64,000 nt of DNA from Alphaproteobacteria bacterium UBA830 (GCA_905181725.1 CAJIYX010000059.1:1-64000), one strand, 5' to 3'. Numbered from the stretch's first letter, positions 1-8,752 are shown. Numbers and translations: made by a program. Notes: a model not told the origin generated them from the sequence alone.

Positions 1-208
1 CCGCCAGCCGCTGGATTTCCCGGATGAGGGGGGCGTAATCAAACACCCGATCCATCTGACCTTCGTCGATTAATACCAGGGCCGGATCGATTGATAAGTT
101 CAGGTCAAGAATATGTTTATCGGGCACCACATCACCGTCGGTGTAGGCACCAATTTCAATATTCAGATCAAGGTCAGTTAACTCTATTTGAGTTTTCACG
201 CTGTGCAC
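1..208 (-). CDS. FolB-like (dihydroneopterin aldolase family) protein, N-terminal part, runs off window
   Basis: This minus-strand frame is open from a GTG at 208 to the left edge, giving about 69 residues. The translation has the look of the FolB/tunnelling fold: an IGAYTDG stretch near residue 19, then PDKHILDLNLSID, then MDRVFDYAPLIREIQRLA, which matches the family pattern of IGvy, a beta strand, and D.vDYa.l...i. FolB enzymes cleave dihydroneopterin in folate synthesis, but divergent members have other roles. The start is set by AAGGA five bases before GTG at 206-208; a second in-frame GTG lies at 197-199. The DNA is AT-richer than the rest of the window. The C-terminal half and catalytic lysine region are outside the window, so activity cannot be judged. 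Confidence 0.55.
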   Translation of the reverse strand, partial: MHSVKTQIELTDLDLNIEIGAYTDGDVVPDKHILDLNLSIDPALVLIDEGQMDRVFDYAPLIREIQRLA

Positions 209-308
209 TCTTATCCTTATTGCTTCAGCATACTTGGACCAACAATCTGGTGGCACTTCAGATTGGCAATACTCCGGCTCTAACCCGAAAAACCCCCAGT
301 CATTCCCG

Positions 309-341
309 AAAAAACCCCAGTCATTGGATGAATGACCGGGG
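309..341 (-). terminator. Intrinsic terminator downstream of ridA, with duplicated right arm
   Basis: Read on the minus strand, CCCCGGTCATT and AATGACTGGGG form a stem with one mismatch around a short loop, followed by six T. It lies 146 bases after the RidA stop codon. The right arm plus T-run is repeated once more just beyond (about 285-308), as if a 20-base unit had been duplicated. Confidence 0.75.
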
Positions 342-486
342 CTAAGTTGGCTTTTTACAAAGCTAGGGAGGAAAGAAAAATCCAAAGACTTTTCAGACGA
401 GATACGGGCATTTATGTCTGCCTGGATCTGCGACAAACTGTCATCAGCTTCATCCCCCTGTCTGATATGAAAGAATAATGCTCGGC

Positions 487-894
487 TTACCTATCCACTT
501 GCCCTTCGCATAATGCGATGGCCTCTATCTCGATTAATCGTGTGGGGTCACCTAAAGCACTTACTTCAACTAAAGTGTCGGCAGGATAAGGTGGGCTAAA
601 CCATTTTTTTCTCAACCCAATGATCTTGGGTCGATGTGACTTCATGTCGGTCAGGTAAATGGTCACTTTGATAATTTTTCTCATGGAAGAGCCTGCCTCT
701 TTCAAGCTCCTTTGAAGATTTTCAAAAGTGAGATTAGCCTGTTCATCAAACCCCCCTTCAATGGGCAGACCGTCCTGATTAATTGGGACGTGGCCCGATA
801 GAAAAACCAGGTCGCCCACTCTAAATCCGGCACTTATGCAGTACTGATCAAAGGGGTTTGGCTTCAGATTAATGGGGTATGCTGTGTTTGCCAT
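487..894 (-). CDS. RidA family protein (YjgF/YER057c/UK114)
   Basis: A 135-residue protein of normal family length. The fold signature is present in order: GDLVFLSGHVPIN near residue 27, FENLQRSLKEAGSS near 56, KVTIYLTDM near 75, then PADTLVEVSALG and LIEIEAIA at the end. RidA proteins hydrolyse reactive enamine/imine intermediates released by PLP enzymes; the usual catalytic Arg (R in the P-A-R-x-x-V motif) is replaced here, since the motif reads PADTLVEV, so this is a divergent member whose deaminase activity is doubtful. It sits in the AT-richer strip next to an integrase relic, which suggests acquisition by transfer. A strong terminator follows. Confidence 0.85.
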   Translation of the reverse strand: MANTAYPINLKPNPFDQYCISAGFRVGDLVFLSGHVPINQDGLPIEGGFDEQANLTFENLQRSLKEAGSSMRKIIKVTIYLTDMKSHRPKIIGLRKKWFSPPYPADTLVEVSALGDPTRLIEIEAIALCEGQVDR

Positions 895-947
895 GATCTG
901 GCTCTCCGCTGTCTGGGATTTGTCAGATTAAGCTATTTCGACATATT

Positions 948-1160
948 TTACCCAAGCTTCTTAGCCAAATCCTCTGCTCGCAGATGAGTATATCGCTGCA
1001 ACATTCTCAGGTCTTTGTGACCTGTTATTGCAGCCAGCTCCATCACGTTCAGACCCTTCTCAAAGAACCTGCTGGTGGCTTCGTGACGTAGGCCATAGAG
1101 ACGTAAGTTTTCTACCCCAGCTCTTCTGCAAGCCCTATCTTCTTCGATGCAATTTTTGCC
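948..1160 (-). pseudogene. Tyrosine recombinase (phage-type integrase) C-terminal remnant
   Basis: Only the last part of an integrase catalytic domain remains. The minus-strand translation reads [30 protein letters not shown], then [17 protein letters not shown] before the TAA at 948-950. The second-box Arg and His, the GHK box and the nucleophile Tyr are recognisable, but the first box reads YGLRH where HDLRH is usual. Everything upstream (most of a 300-400 residue protein) is missing, and the open frame runs into unrelated GC-rich sequence by about 1160. It marks one end of a transferred segment. Open frame before the homology should not be taken as protein. Confidence 0.75.
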
Positions 1161-1210
1161 GGGTGATCTGGTGTTTCTGCTGGCCGGTCTGCTGGCGATC
1201 CGTTTTCGGC

Positions 1211-1233
1211 CCGTCGTAAACCCGTCGTAAACC
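1211..1233. repeat. Short direct repeat at the GC boundary
   Basis: CCGTCGTAAA is followed directly by a second CCGTCGTAAA (1211-1220 and 1222-1231, the unit being cCCGTCGTAAAc). It lies exactly where AT-richer DNA with the integrase relic gives way to the GC-rich acyl-CoA ligase gene. It could be residue of a recombination site, but this is only a positional suggestion. Confidence 0.35.
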
Positions 1234-1236
1234 GGC

Positions 1237-2730
1237 CTAATCGTCGATCGGTGTGAGCCGGTCGGTGAGATCGGCTTTAAGCACCTTGCCGACGCCGCTT
1301 TTGGGCAGATCGTCGACAAAGAAAATCTCGCGCGGCAGTTTGTAACGCGCGAGGTTTTCGCCGCACCACTTCAGTAGCGCGTCTGCATTCTCTGCCTCGG
1401 CAGCATCCGGCCGGACGACGACAAAGGCGGCGATTTCCTCCCCGAATGCTTTTGACGGCCAGGCCACGACGGCAGATTCGATCACCGTGTCGTGCAGGCT
1501 GAGTACGTGTTCGATTTCCGCCGGGTAAATGTTCACCCCGCCGCGGATGATCATGTCCTTGGCGCGCCCCGCCAGATACAGAAAACCTTCCGTGTCGCGC
1601 CAGCCGAGATCGCCGGGATAGTACCAGCCGTCGCGGAACGCCTCCCGGCTGGCCTCTGCATCCTTGTAATAGCCCGTAGCGGTGCCCGGGTGCTTGTAGC
1701 GGATACGTCCGACCTCGCCCGGTGGCAGCGATGCGTCGTCTTCGCCGGCAATGTCGATCTCGGCGCCGAATACCGGCCGCCCAACCGATGCCGCGGCGCC
1801 CGGCGGGTCATGCCAGAACAGGGCGGTGGCGCCGCCGCCATCGGTGGACCCGTAGAAATTAAGATAATAGGGCGACACGTTGTTCATTAGCGCGTCGCGT
1901 TCCTCGGCATGCAGGATCGCGCCGGTCGAAAACAGCATGTCGAGCCCGGGCATCAGCAGTTTGCCGTCGGCCCGCGGCGGCAGGTCGAGCACCCGGCGCA
2001 GCAGGGTTGGGACCAGGAACATCTTGGTCGCGGCGTGGGCCTCTCCGAAGGCCAGCAGATCGGTCATTTCGTAGGGGGGCGGAAACAGCAGCGCCGTCCC
2101 GCCCGCATAGACAGAACACATCGAATAGCCGCGGCTGCCGCCGAAATAGAGCGGCGTCGCGCAGAGGTAGCGCGTGCGTTCGGAAAACCCGAGGGTCACG
2201 AAATAGATCATGAACCGCGAAAAGAACTGGTTATGGGTTATTAGCGGTCCCTTGGGGATGCCCGTCGTGCCGGAAGACAGCGCCAGCAGCAAAGGCGGGT
2301 CGCCGCCCGCCAGTTCGGTCGCCGCCGGGTCTGCGCCTGCGACATCCTCTGCCCAGGCAGCGTCGTTGCGCACCGACATCCAGTCTCCCGTGACGTCGGC
2401 GAAGGCATCGTCCGGTTCCGACAGCACGATGCGCGGCGTGAAGAACTCGGCGAGGCGTGATTTTTCCTCCACTGTCCAGCGCCAGTCCATCGGCAGCGCG
2501 GCGGCACCGATGCGGGCAAGCGCGAACAAGGCGGCCAGATGCTCCGGCGTGTCTTTCAGATTGACGCCGACGATATCGTCCCGGGCAACCCCGAGGGCGG
2601 ACAGGTGAGCGGCACGCCTGCACACCATGTCGCGGAAAGCCGCATGGCTGATGGTCTCATCGGGGGTGATCACGGCCGGCGCGCCGGGGCGCCGTAACGC
2701 ATTCTGGTCGAGGGCTTCTGCAAGATTCAT
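1237..2730 (-). CDS. AMP-forming acyl-CoA synthetase / class I adenylate-forming ligase
   Basis: A 497-residue ligase that should activate a carboxylic acid with ATP and CoA. Motifs are in the right order: phosphate-binding [13 protein letters not shown] near residue 155, [10 protein letters not shown] near 290, YYPGDLG and [20 protein letters not shown] near 375-400, and [13 protein letters not shown] with the catalytic Lys near the C-terminus. The start chosen is the ATG at 2730, because [20 protein letters not shown] is how family members begin; the longer open frame upstream has no homology and overlaps the next gene. The substrate cannot be read from sequence. The gene abuts the foreign strip on its 3' side. 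Confidence 0.88.
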   Translation of the reverse strand: MNLAEALDQNALRRPGAPAVITPDETISHAAFRDMVCRRAAHLSALGVARDDIVGVNLKDTPEHLAALFALARIGAAALPMDWRWTVEEKSRLAEFFTPRIVLSEPDDAFADVTGDWMSVRNDAAWAEDVAGADPAATELAGGDPPLLLALSSGTTGIPKGPLITHNQFFSRFMIYFVTLGFSERTRYLCATPLYFGGSRGYSMCSVYAGGTALLFPPPYEMTDLLAFGEAHAATKMFLVPTLLRRVLDLPPRADGKLLMPGLDMLFSTGAILHAEERDALMNNVSPYYLNFYGSTDGGGATALFWHDPPGAAASVGRPVFGAEIDIAGEDDASLPPGEVGRIRYKHPGTATGYYKDAEASREAFRDGWYYPGDLGWRDTEGFLYLAGRAKDMIIRGGVNIYPAEIEHVLSLHDTVIESAVVAWPSKAFGEEIAAFVVVRPDAAEAENADALLKWCGENLARYKLPREIFFVDDLPKSGVGKVLKADLTDRLTPIDD

Positions 2731-2785
2731 GGCGCCATGATACCGATTGGCGCTCGTTTGACCATGCTGCGTGGCATCAAATTCC

Positions 2786-2826
2786 ATGCCGCCGGGCATT
2801 AATCCATATGCCGCCCAGGCATTAAT
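2786..2826. repeat. Tandem imperfect 18-19 bp direct repeat
   Basis: ATGCCGCCGGGCATTAAT (2786-2803) and ATGCCGCCCAGGCATTAAT (2808-2826) lie four bases apart between the SixA-like stop and the ligase start. Each copy also contains a partial palindrome. It may be an operator or simply a local duplication. Confidence 0.5.
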
Positions 2827-2828
2827 TT

Positions 2829-3347
2829 CTAAGCGGACGAATCCAGGTCCTTCGGGCGCGTAAAACCGATCAGGTGCCCCTGTCCGGGATGTACGTCCGA
2901 CCATTTCTCCACATCGAAGTCGAACACGGTGAGGGCGGCGGGCGGATATTCACCGAACGGGTTCACTGAATCCATCCCCTTGCCGATCAGTCCCAGCGCC
3001 AGTGTCAGAATGCCCGGGTTGTGGCTGATGACGATGGCGCTAGGGTGGTCGGTGTTTATTTTGCGGATGGCGTCGAGCAGCGTCTGCGGCTCCGGGAGAT
3101 ACAGCTCGGGGCGCATCTCCTCCGTCTTTTCGCTGTTCAGCGTGTCGCGCACGACTTCCCATGTTTCGCGGGTCCGCCGTGCCGGTGAACACAGCGCGAT
3201 CGACGGCACATAGCCATGATCCTGCATGAACCGCCCCATGAGCGGCGCCGATCTGCGTCCGCGGCGGGTAAGCGACCGATCGAAATCGTCCTGCGTGGGG
3301 GCGTCCCATCCGGATTTCGCGCGGCGAAGGAGATATAGTCGTTTCAT
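2829..3347 (-). CDS. SixA-like histidine phosphatase superfamily protein, catalytic His replaced by Arg
   Basis: A 172-residue member of the branch that includes SixA, which removes phosphate from phosphohistidine in signalling proteins. The N-terminus reads MKRLYLLRRAKSGWD, whereas the family has LLRHAKS; the phospho-accepting His of the RHG-type motif is therefore an Arg (codon CGC instead of CAC). Other active-site elements remain: the SPARRTRETW Arg motif near residue 64 and VISHNPGI with the second His near 113. The start at 3347 places MKRLYLL at the first beta strand; upstream codons to 3383 are unsupported. It may bind phosphate without catalysis, or the substitution may be a recent loss. 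Confidence 0.85.
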   Translation of the reverse strand: MKRLYLLRRAKSGWDAPTQDDFDRSLTRRGRRSAPLMGRFMQDHGYVPSIALCSPARRTRETWEVVRDTLNSEKTEEMRPELYLPEPQTLLDAIRKINTDHPSAIVISHNPGILTLALGLIGKGMDSVNPFGEYPPAALTVFDFDVEKWSDVHPGQGHLIGFTRPKDLDSSA

Positions 3348-3539
3348 GGAATCATCGGAATTGCAGTGGAGAACGTGATGCATAATACGGTTTCAGGTCG
3401 GTTTGGTGACATCATTCGCCATGACGCGCAAATCCAGATACGTCCACCCGATGCGTCCATAGGATATGCTGCCCCATTGCCATCTTCGAGCTGAACCGGC
3501 AAAACGGAACCCTGAACCTTCACAACGCAGCCGAAGAGC

Positions 3540-4937
3540 ATGGCGGACCTGACAAAAAAATACGATGTACTCGTAATCGGCGGCGGCAACGCTGCCCTTT
3601 GCGCAGCCCTCAGCGCGCGCCTTGAAGGCGCATCGGTGCTGGTGCTGGAGCGCGCGGAGAAATTCTATCGCGGCGGCAACACGCGCCACACCCGCAACAT
3701 GCGGTGCGCCCATGATGAAGCGACTGGCACGCTGACCGGACCGTATCCGGAAGACGAGCTGTTCGAAGATCTGCTGCGGGTTACCGAAGGCGAGACCGAT
3801 GAGGAACTCGCCCGGCACATGATCCACGAATCCAAGGACATGCTGAACTGGATCGTTGAGCAGGGTGTGCGGTTTCAGCCGCCACTTGCCGGCACGCTGG
3901 GACTGGGACGCACGAATTCATTCTTCCTCGGTGGCGGCCGCGCGATGCTTAATGCGCTCTACAACACGGCAGCCCGGATCGGTGTCGACGTGCTGTACGA
4001 GGCCGAGGTCACGTCAATGGATATCGAGGAGGGCATGTTCCTGTCCGCAACAGCGCATATCGATGGCAAGGATGAAACGATCCGGGCCGGCGCGTTGGTC
4101 GCCGCGGCCGGCGGGTTCGAATCCAATATCGACTGGCTGAAGGAATACTGGGGCGAGGCCGCCGAGAATTTCCTGATCCGCGGCACCGCGAACAATCAGG
4201 GCACCATCCTGAAAATGCTGCTCGACAAAAATGTTCAGCAGATAGGCGACCCGACCCAATGCCACGCCGTCGCCATCGATGCGCGCGCACCGAAATACGA
4301 CGGCGGGATCATCACCCGGCTCGATTGCGTGGTCTTCGGCATCGTCGTGAACAAGCATTCGGAACGGTTCTACGATGAGGGCGAGGATATCTGGCCCAAG
4401 CGCTATGCCATCTGGGGGCGCCTGGTTGCGGCTCAGCCCGACCAGATCGCCTATATTGTGTTCGACCACGATTCGCTGCACCGCTTCATGCCGTCGCTGT
4501 TTCCGCCGATCAAGGCGGACACCATCGGCGAACTGGCCGCGGTTCTCGAAATCCCGGCGGAAACGCTGGAAAAGACAGTCACCGAATTCAATGGCGCGGT
4601 GGTCGACGGTACGTTCGACCACACCATCCTCGACGATTGTCATACCGACGGGATCGAGCCGGCCAAGACACACTGGGCGCGCCGGTTAGAGACGCCGCCT
4701 TATTACGCTTATCCGGTGCGGCCGGGCATCACGTTCACCTATCTTGGTACGCGCGTGAACAAGGAAGCGCGGATGATCATGGATGACGGCAAACTGTCCG
4801 CGAACATGTTCGCGGCAGGGGAGATTATGTCCGGTAACGTGCTCGGCAAGGGCTATGCCGCCGGGATCGGGATGACCATCGGCAGCGTATTTGGCCGGAT
4901 TGCGGGCCGGGAGGCCGCGAATAATGCACGGAACTGA
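3540..4937 (+). CDS. tcuA: FAD-dependent tricarballylate dehydrogenase TcuA
   Basis: A 465-residue flavoprotein of the fumarate reductase/succinate dehydrogenase flavoprotein type. TcuA oxidises tricarballylate to cis-aconitate using FAD. The dinucleotide fold is VIGGGNAALCAALSAR at residues 12-27, followed by the conserved GGNTRHTRNMRC segment, and the C-terminal FAD contact region ends NVLGKGYAAGIGMTIGSVFGR. Length equals the Salmonella enzyme to within a few residues. The stop overlaps the next gene by 14 bases, so it is translationally linked to tcuB. It is divergent from the SixA-like gene across 192 bases that should hold both promoters. Confidence 0.9.
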   Translation: MADLTKKYDVLVIGGGNAALCAALSARLEGASVLVLERAEKFYRGGNTRHTRNMRCAHDEATGTLTGPYPEDELFEDLLRVTEGETDEELARHMIHESKDMLNWIVEQGVRFQPPLAGTLGLGRTNSFFLGGGRAMLNALYNTAARIGVDVLYEAEVTSMDIEEGMFLSATAHIDGKDETIRAGALVAAAGGFESNIDWLKEYWGEAAENFLIRGTANNQGTILKMLLDKNVQQIGDPTQCHAVAIDARAPKYDGGIITRLDCVVFGIVVNKHSERFYDEGEDIWPKRYAIWGRLVAAQPDQIAYIVFDHDSLHRFMPSLFPPIKADTIGELAAVLEIPAETLEKTVTEFNGAVVDGTFDHTILDDCHTDGIEPAKTHWARRLETPPYYAYPVRPGITFTYLGTRVNKEARMIMDDGKLSANMFAAGEIMSGNVLGKGYAAGIGMTIGSVFGRIAGREAANNARN

Positions 4938-6024
4938 CACGCTGACCGAAGCGGATCGTCTGATGACGGTCTGCAATTCATGCCGTTACTGTGAAGGCCT
5001 GTGTGCCGTGTTCCCGGCGATGATCATGCGCCAGGAGTTTCCCGATGGCGATCTGAACTATCTCGCCAATCTGTGCCACGGCTGCGGAGCCTGTTTTTAC
5101 GACTGCCAGTTCGCACCGCCGCATGAATTCAAGGTCAATGTCCCCAAGGTGATGGCCCAGGCGCGTGCCGAATCCTATGAGGCCTATGCCTGGCCGCGGG
5201 CGTTTTCCGGCCTTTTTGCCCGCAACGGTCTGGCGATCAGCATTATTGCAGCCCTGAGCGTGGCTATCTTCATTTTCGGTTTTGCGGTCGTCAACGATCC
5301 CGCCGTGTTCTTTGGTGTTCACACGGGGCCGGGCTCGTTCTATGTGCTGATGCCGCATAATTCGATGGTGGTTCTGTTCGGTGCTGCATTCCTGTACGCG
5401 ATCGTTGCCTCCATCATGGGCGCGCGCATGTTCTGGCGCGATATCGGCGAACCGGCATCGACGCTCCGTGAACCCCAATCGCTGTGGCAGGCGATGAAGG
5501 ATGCGGGAAAGCTGCGCTATCTCGATGGCGGCGGTGCCGACTGCTCGGCGGATGAGGATGCGACGCCCGACCACCGCCGGTTCTATCACCACTGCACGTT
5601 TTACGGTTTCATGCTGTGTTTCGCTGCCACGTCGGTCGCGACGCTCTATCACTATCTGCTGGGTATGGTCGCGCCCTATCCCTGGTATGACGCGCCGGTG
5701 GTGCTCGGTACCATCGGCGGGATCGGGCTTCTGATCGGCCCGGTCGGGTTGCTCAAAGCAAAATTGAAGCGTGATCCCGACATGCAGGACAAGGAACGCT
5801 TCGGTATGGATGTCGCCTTCCTGGCGATGCTGTTCCTGACCAGCCTCACCGGCCTGGCGCTGCTGTTCCTGCGCGATACATCGGCGATGGGCATCCTGCT
5901 GGCGCTGCATCTCGGTGTTGTCTTCAGCCTGTTCATCACCATGCCCTATGGCAAATTCGTTCACGGTATTTACCGCTTCATGGCCCTGGTCCGCTATGCG
6001 CGTGAAAGCCATACGACGACCTGA
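4924..6024 (+). CDS. tcuB: TcuB, Fe-S/membrane electron transfer partner of TcuA
   Basis: A 366-residue protein that reoxidises TcuA FADH2 and passes electrons to the membrane. The N-terminal half has two cysteine clusters, CNSCRYCEGLCAVFP near residue 18 and LCHGCGACFYDCQFAPPHEF near 52, fitting two Fe-S centres. The rest has about six hydrophobic segments with several His residues, typical of a haem-type membrane domain. The start at 4924 (ATG inside the end of tcuA) puts the first cluster close to the N-terminus as in relatives; the longer frame back to 4891 lies within tcuA coding sequence. Confidence 0.9.
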   Translation: MHGTDTLTEADRLMTVCNSCRYCEGLCAVFPAMIMRQEFPDGDLNYLANLCHGCGACFYDCQFAPPHEFKVNVPKVMAQARAESYEAYAWPRAFSGLFARNGLAISIIAALSVAIFIFGFAVVNDPAVFFGVHTGPGSFYVLMPHNSMVVLFGAAFLYAIVASIMGARMFWRDIGEPASTLREPQSLWQAMKDAGKLRYLDGGGADCSADEDATPDHRRFYHHCTFYGFMLCFAATSVATLYHYLLGMVAPYPWYDAPVVLGTIGGIGLLIGPVGLLKAKLKRDPDMQDKERFGMDVAFLAMLFLTSLTGLALLFLRDTSAMGILLALHLGVVFSLFITMPYGKFVHGIYRFMALVRYARESHTTT

Positions 6025-6121
6025 TTTTCGCACACAACACGATACAACATGATGCTGTGACGATCAGCTTGATTGCTGATAACGTTGCTTCAGAAAAAAA
6101 GTAACGGGCGGAACACGAAAG

Positions 6122-7243
6122 ATGCAAACGGCTATACCAGCCATTTTTATGCGCGGTGGTACGTCGCGCGGGCTGTATTTCAACGAGGCAGACCTGCCCG
6201 AAGATCGCTCGTTATGGGACGGCATCCTGCTCGCGGCATTCGGCTCGCCGGATGCGCGCCAGGTCGATGGCGTTGGCGGCACGACGTCGGTGACCAGCAA
6301 AACCTGCATCATTTCTCCGTCCGAGCGTGACGACTGCGACGTCGATTGTTTTTTCGCCCAGGTATCGGTCGATAACGCGTCTGTCGATTACGGTCCGACC
6401 TGCGGCAACATGCTGGCTGGTGTCGGCCCCTACGCCATCGAAACCGGGCTGGTATCCGTCGCAGACGGCGAGACGCGGGTGCGTATCCATCAAGTGAATA
6501 CTGGCGGCAAGGTCGAGGCCGTGATCCAGACCCCCGGCGGACACGTCGAATTCGAGGGCGACACCGCGATCGACGGGGTGCCCGGCACGGGCGCGCCCAT
6601 CCTGCTCAACTTCATGGATGCCATAGGCTCCTACACGGACCAGCTGTTTCCGACTGGCAAGCCGATGGATCAGATCGAGGGTATTGATGTCACACTCGTC
6701 GATGCCGCAATGCCAGTGATGGTTATGCGCGCCGAGGATATCGGCAAGACCGGCTATGAGACGGCAGCCGAGCTGAGCGCCGATGACGCATTTTTTGCAC
6801 GGGTTGAGCCGATGCGCCACGAAGCGGGCAAACGCATGGGCCTGGGCGATGTTTCCGGCAAGGTGGTGCCCAAGATCATTATTGCCGCCGCGCCGCGCGG
6901 TGACGGGAATATCGCGTCGCGCTATTTCGTGCCGGATAAACCCCACGAAACCCACGCGATTACCGGCGGTATTGCCCTTGCCTATGCGTGTCTGGCGGAA
7001 GGAACGGTCGTTCATCCACTGGCAAAGCCGCTGGATGCGGGCGACTGGCCGAAATTCTCGATCGAACACCCCGTCGGCCAGCTTCACCTGACGCTCACAC
7101 TGCGCGACGATGGCGCGGGAGCAGAGATAGAGGCCGCCGGTATTGTCCGCACTGCACGCATGATCATGCAGGGCGGGGTCATGATCCCGGAACGGGTTCT
7201 GCCGCACGACAAGACGGCAGTTTCTACTTCGGAAAATACGTAA
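6122..7243 (+). CDS. PrpF family isomerase (aconitate or methylaconitate/oxalomesaconate type)
   Basis: A 373-residue member of the PrpF family, which shifts double bonds or cis/trans geometry in tricarboxylic acids such as 2-methylaconitate. Landmarks are FMRGGTSRGLYF near residue 10, VDGVGGTTSVTSKT near 44, and YGPTCGNMLAGVGPYAIE near 92, with the conserved Cys. A GGGCGGAA stretch lies upstream of the ATG. Its place right after tcuAB suggests it supplies or consumes an aconitate isomer, so aconitate delta-isomerase is a reasonable guess; prpC/prpD partners for the propionate route are not nearby. Which isomer it uses is inference. Confidence 0.85.
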   Translation: MQTAIPAIFMRGGTSRGLYFNEADLPEDRSLWDGILLAAFGSPDARQVDGVGGTTSVTSKTCIISPSERDDCDVDCFFAQVSVDNASVDYGPTCGNMLAGVGPYAIETGLVSVADGETRVRIHQVNTGGKVEAVIQTPGGHVEFEGDTAIDGVPGTGAPILLNFMDAIGSYTDQLFPTGKPMDQIEGIDVTLVDAAMPVMVMRAEDIGKTGYETAAELSADDAFFARVEPMRHEAGKRMGLGDVSGKVVPKIIIAAAPRGDGNIASRYFVPDKPHETHAITGGIALAYACLAEGTVVHPLAKPLDAGDWPKFSIEHPVGQLHLTLTLRDDGAGAEIEAAGIVRTARMIMQGGVMIPERVLPHDKTAVSTSENT

Positions 7244-7265
7244 CGCAACGCGAAGTCACGGGAGG

Positions 7266-7499
7266 TATTCGCCGCGCAACGACATCAAGGCGTTTCTGTA
7301 CCTCGCCCTGTCCTATACGGTGCTGCCACTGGCGTTGATCTTCCTCGGTCTGGATTCGCTGACGGCCCTGTTCTGGCCGCAATGGGATTCCGGTGCCGGG
7401 CTGACATTGGGCCCGGTCGTCATCGAGGTGCTGATTGTCTTCGCACTGGTGGCGCGGGCTTGGAAGGTCCGCGTCGTGCAGGACGAGGATGTCGCCTAA
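7266..7499 (+). pseudogene. Small two-helix membrane protein frame without a usable start codon
   Basis: After prpF a GGAGG at 7261-7265 precedes an open frame that ends at TAA 7497-7499. It translates to IKAFLYLALSYTVLPLALI and later GPVVIEVLIVFALVARAW, two clear hydrophobic helices with charged ends, ending VRVVQDEDVA. The in-frame codons after the Shine-Dalgarno sequence are TAT TCG CCG CGC AAC GAC ATC AAG, none a normal start. Either ATC is used, or the original start was lost by a small mutation. It would have been the fourth gene of the tricarballylate operon. The exact left boundary is arbitrary. Confidence 0.5.
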
Positions 7500-7528
7500 C
7501 CGGAGGCGCTAACCATTGGTTTCCGGTT

Positions 7529-8752
7529 TCACGCTTCCGGGGCGGTAACCGTATTCCAGCAGCTCGTCTTGATCATCCGGTTGGTTTCCGGATCCCGGAA
7601 AATATTCGGCGGATCGCGCCCGTCTCGAACGTCGGCGGTCGCATCGCGCAGCTTGCGGCGATAGGCAGAAATTCCGGCATCGACCTGGCCAAGCGTTTCG
7701 CTGGCATGGACGGGAACGGCGCGTTGGCCTTCCTGGGCTTCCATATCGTCTGGTTTGCGCTGCTTGTCTTCGTAGGATCGCTCGCGGAGCTGGCCCGGGC
7801 GAATGTCGGAAATGGTATCGGTTCCCGGTTTCCAGCCTTCGACCGGCGCGCCGTTCTCGCTCGCCGGCCATGCGCAGATACAGATGCCATAGACCGTTTC
7901 GTTATCCACCGGCACGCACCAGATCACCTCGGTCGCCTTTTCGCGCCAGATCGGCTCAGCGCCTTTCTGGTGGATATTGGCCACCAGAACGATATTCGGC
8001 AGGATCGCCTCGGAATGGCGCTCCAGCATGTTTCCGTTGGGCAGTTCCTTCGCCAGGTCGTAGCGCATGCCGAGGTCAGTCTCGCTAAACCCGATTTCGG
8101 GCCAGCCACCCTGCGTGAGGACGCTTTCGAACTGATCGCCGGAGATCATTTCGTGCAGCACGATCAGGTGCCACGGGTCGAGCGCATTTTCGACATGCTG
8201 CAGCCAGTTGCAGTCGCGGACCCAGCCGAGCGAATGGTCATCCCACAGTTTCAATCCCTTCAGCACGACGTCGTCGCGCCCGTAGGTATCCAGGATATCG
8301 AACATCGGGAATAGCGGCTGTTCTTCCGGCGGGCCCATATACAGGAACACCAGTCCGCCAAATTCCATGACCGGGTATGCGGGCTGCCAGACATCCATCT
8401 TTTCGCGGAACGCATTGGTTTCGCAGGGCATGTCGATACATTTTCCCTGGGTGTCGTACATCCAGCCGTGATAGCAGCAGCGGATGCCGTTTTCTTCAAT
8501 GCGGCCGTATTCGAGCGACGTGCCGCGATGGGAACAGTGCAGATCCAGACAACCGACCTCGCCCGCGCCGTTGCGGAACAGCACTAGGTCTTCACACATG
8601 ATCCGTACTTTATGGGGCAGTTCGCCGAGCTCGTCCGACGTGCAGGCCGGTTGCCAGTAACGTCGCAGCAATTCGCCCATGGGTGTGCCGCGGTCGACTT
8701 CGACGATAGAGATCTCCTCCTCGGCGAGGGTGGTATCGTAAGCCGATTTCAT
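7529..8752 (-). CDS. Rieske non-haem iron aromatic ring-hydroxylating oxygenase, alpha subunit
   Basis: A 407-residue oxygenase component. The Rieske centre is CSHRG and CCYHGW (C-x-H, 16 residues, C-x-x-H) near residues 73-95, and the mononuclear iron site is ENALDPWHLIVLHEM near 185, with the bridging Asp and two His. Such enzymes insert oxygen into aromatic or N-/O-methyl substrates using a separate reductase, which is not encoded nearby. A GGGAG seven bases upstream supports the ATG at 8752. The phthalate/vanillate-type branch is likely from the length and layout, but the substrate is unknown. Confidence 0.9.
   Translation of the reverse strand: MKSAYDTTLAEEEISIVEVDRGTPMGELLRRYWQPACTSDELGELPHKVRIMCEDLVLFRNGAGEVGCLDLHCSHRGTSLEYGRIEENGIRCCYHGWMYDTQGKCIDMPCETNAFREKMDVWQPAYPVMEFGGLVFLYMGPPEEQPLFPMFDILDTYGRDDVVLKGLKLWDDHSLGWVRDCNWLQHVENALDPWHLIVLHEMISGDQFESVLTQGGWPEIGFSETDLGMRYDLAKELPNGNMLERHSEAILPNIVLVANIHQKGAEPIWREKATEVIWCVPVDNETVYGICICAWPASENGAPVEGWKPGTDTISDIRPGQLRERSYEDKQRKPDDMEAQEGQRAVPVHASETLGQVDAGISAYRRKLRDATADVRDGRDPPNIFRDPETNRMIKTSCWNTVTAPEA

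Noticed and set aside
208-486. Open minus-strand frame continuous with the FolB-like gene up to the RidA stop
   Set aside because: It crosses a clear intrinsic terminator and a tandem duplication, has no start codon, and the FolB-like gene has its own ribosome site at GTG 208.
948-1319. Full 123-residue protein for the integrase frame
   Set aside because: Only the last 65-70 residues show integrase homology; the N-terminal part is Ser/Arg-rich read-through of the neighbouring GC-rich DNA.
4978-6033. Long antisense frame opposite tcuB
   Set aside because: The plus strand encodes a full TcuB with Fe-S motifs and operon overlap; the antisense frame has no family signature and arises from GC-rich codon bias.
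7382-8314. 310-codon plus-strand frame
   Set aside because: It lies opposite the Rieske oxygenase, whose iron motifs are all on the minus strand.
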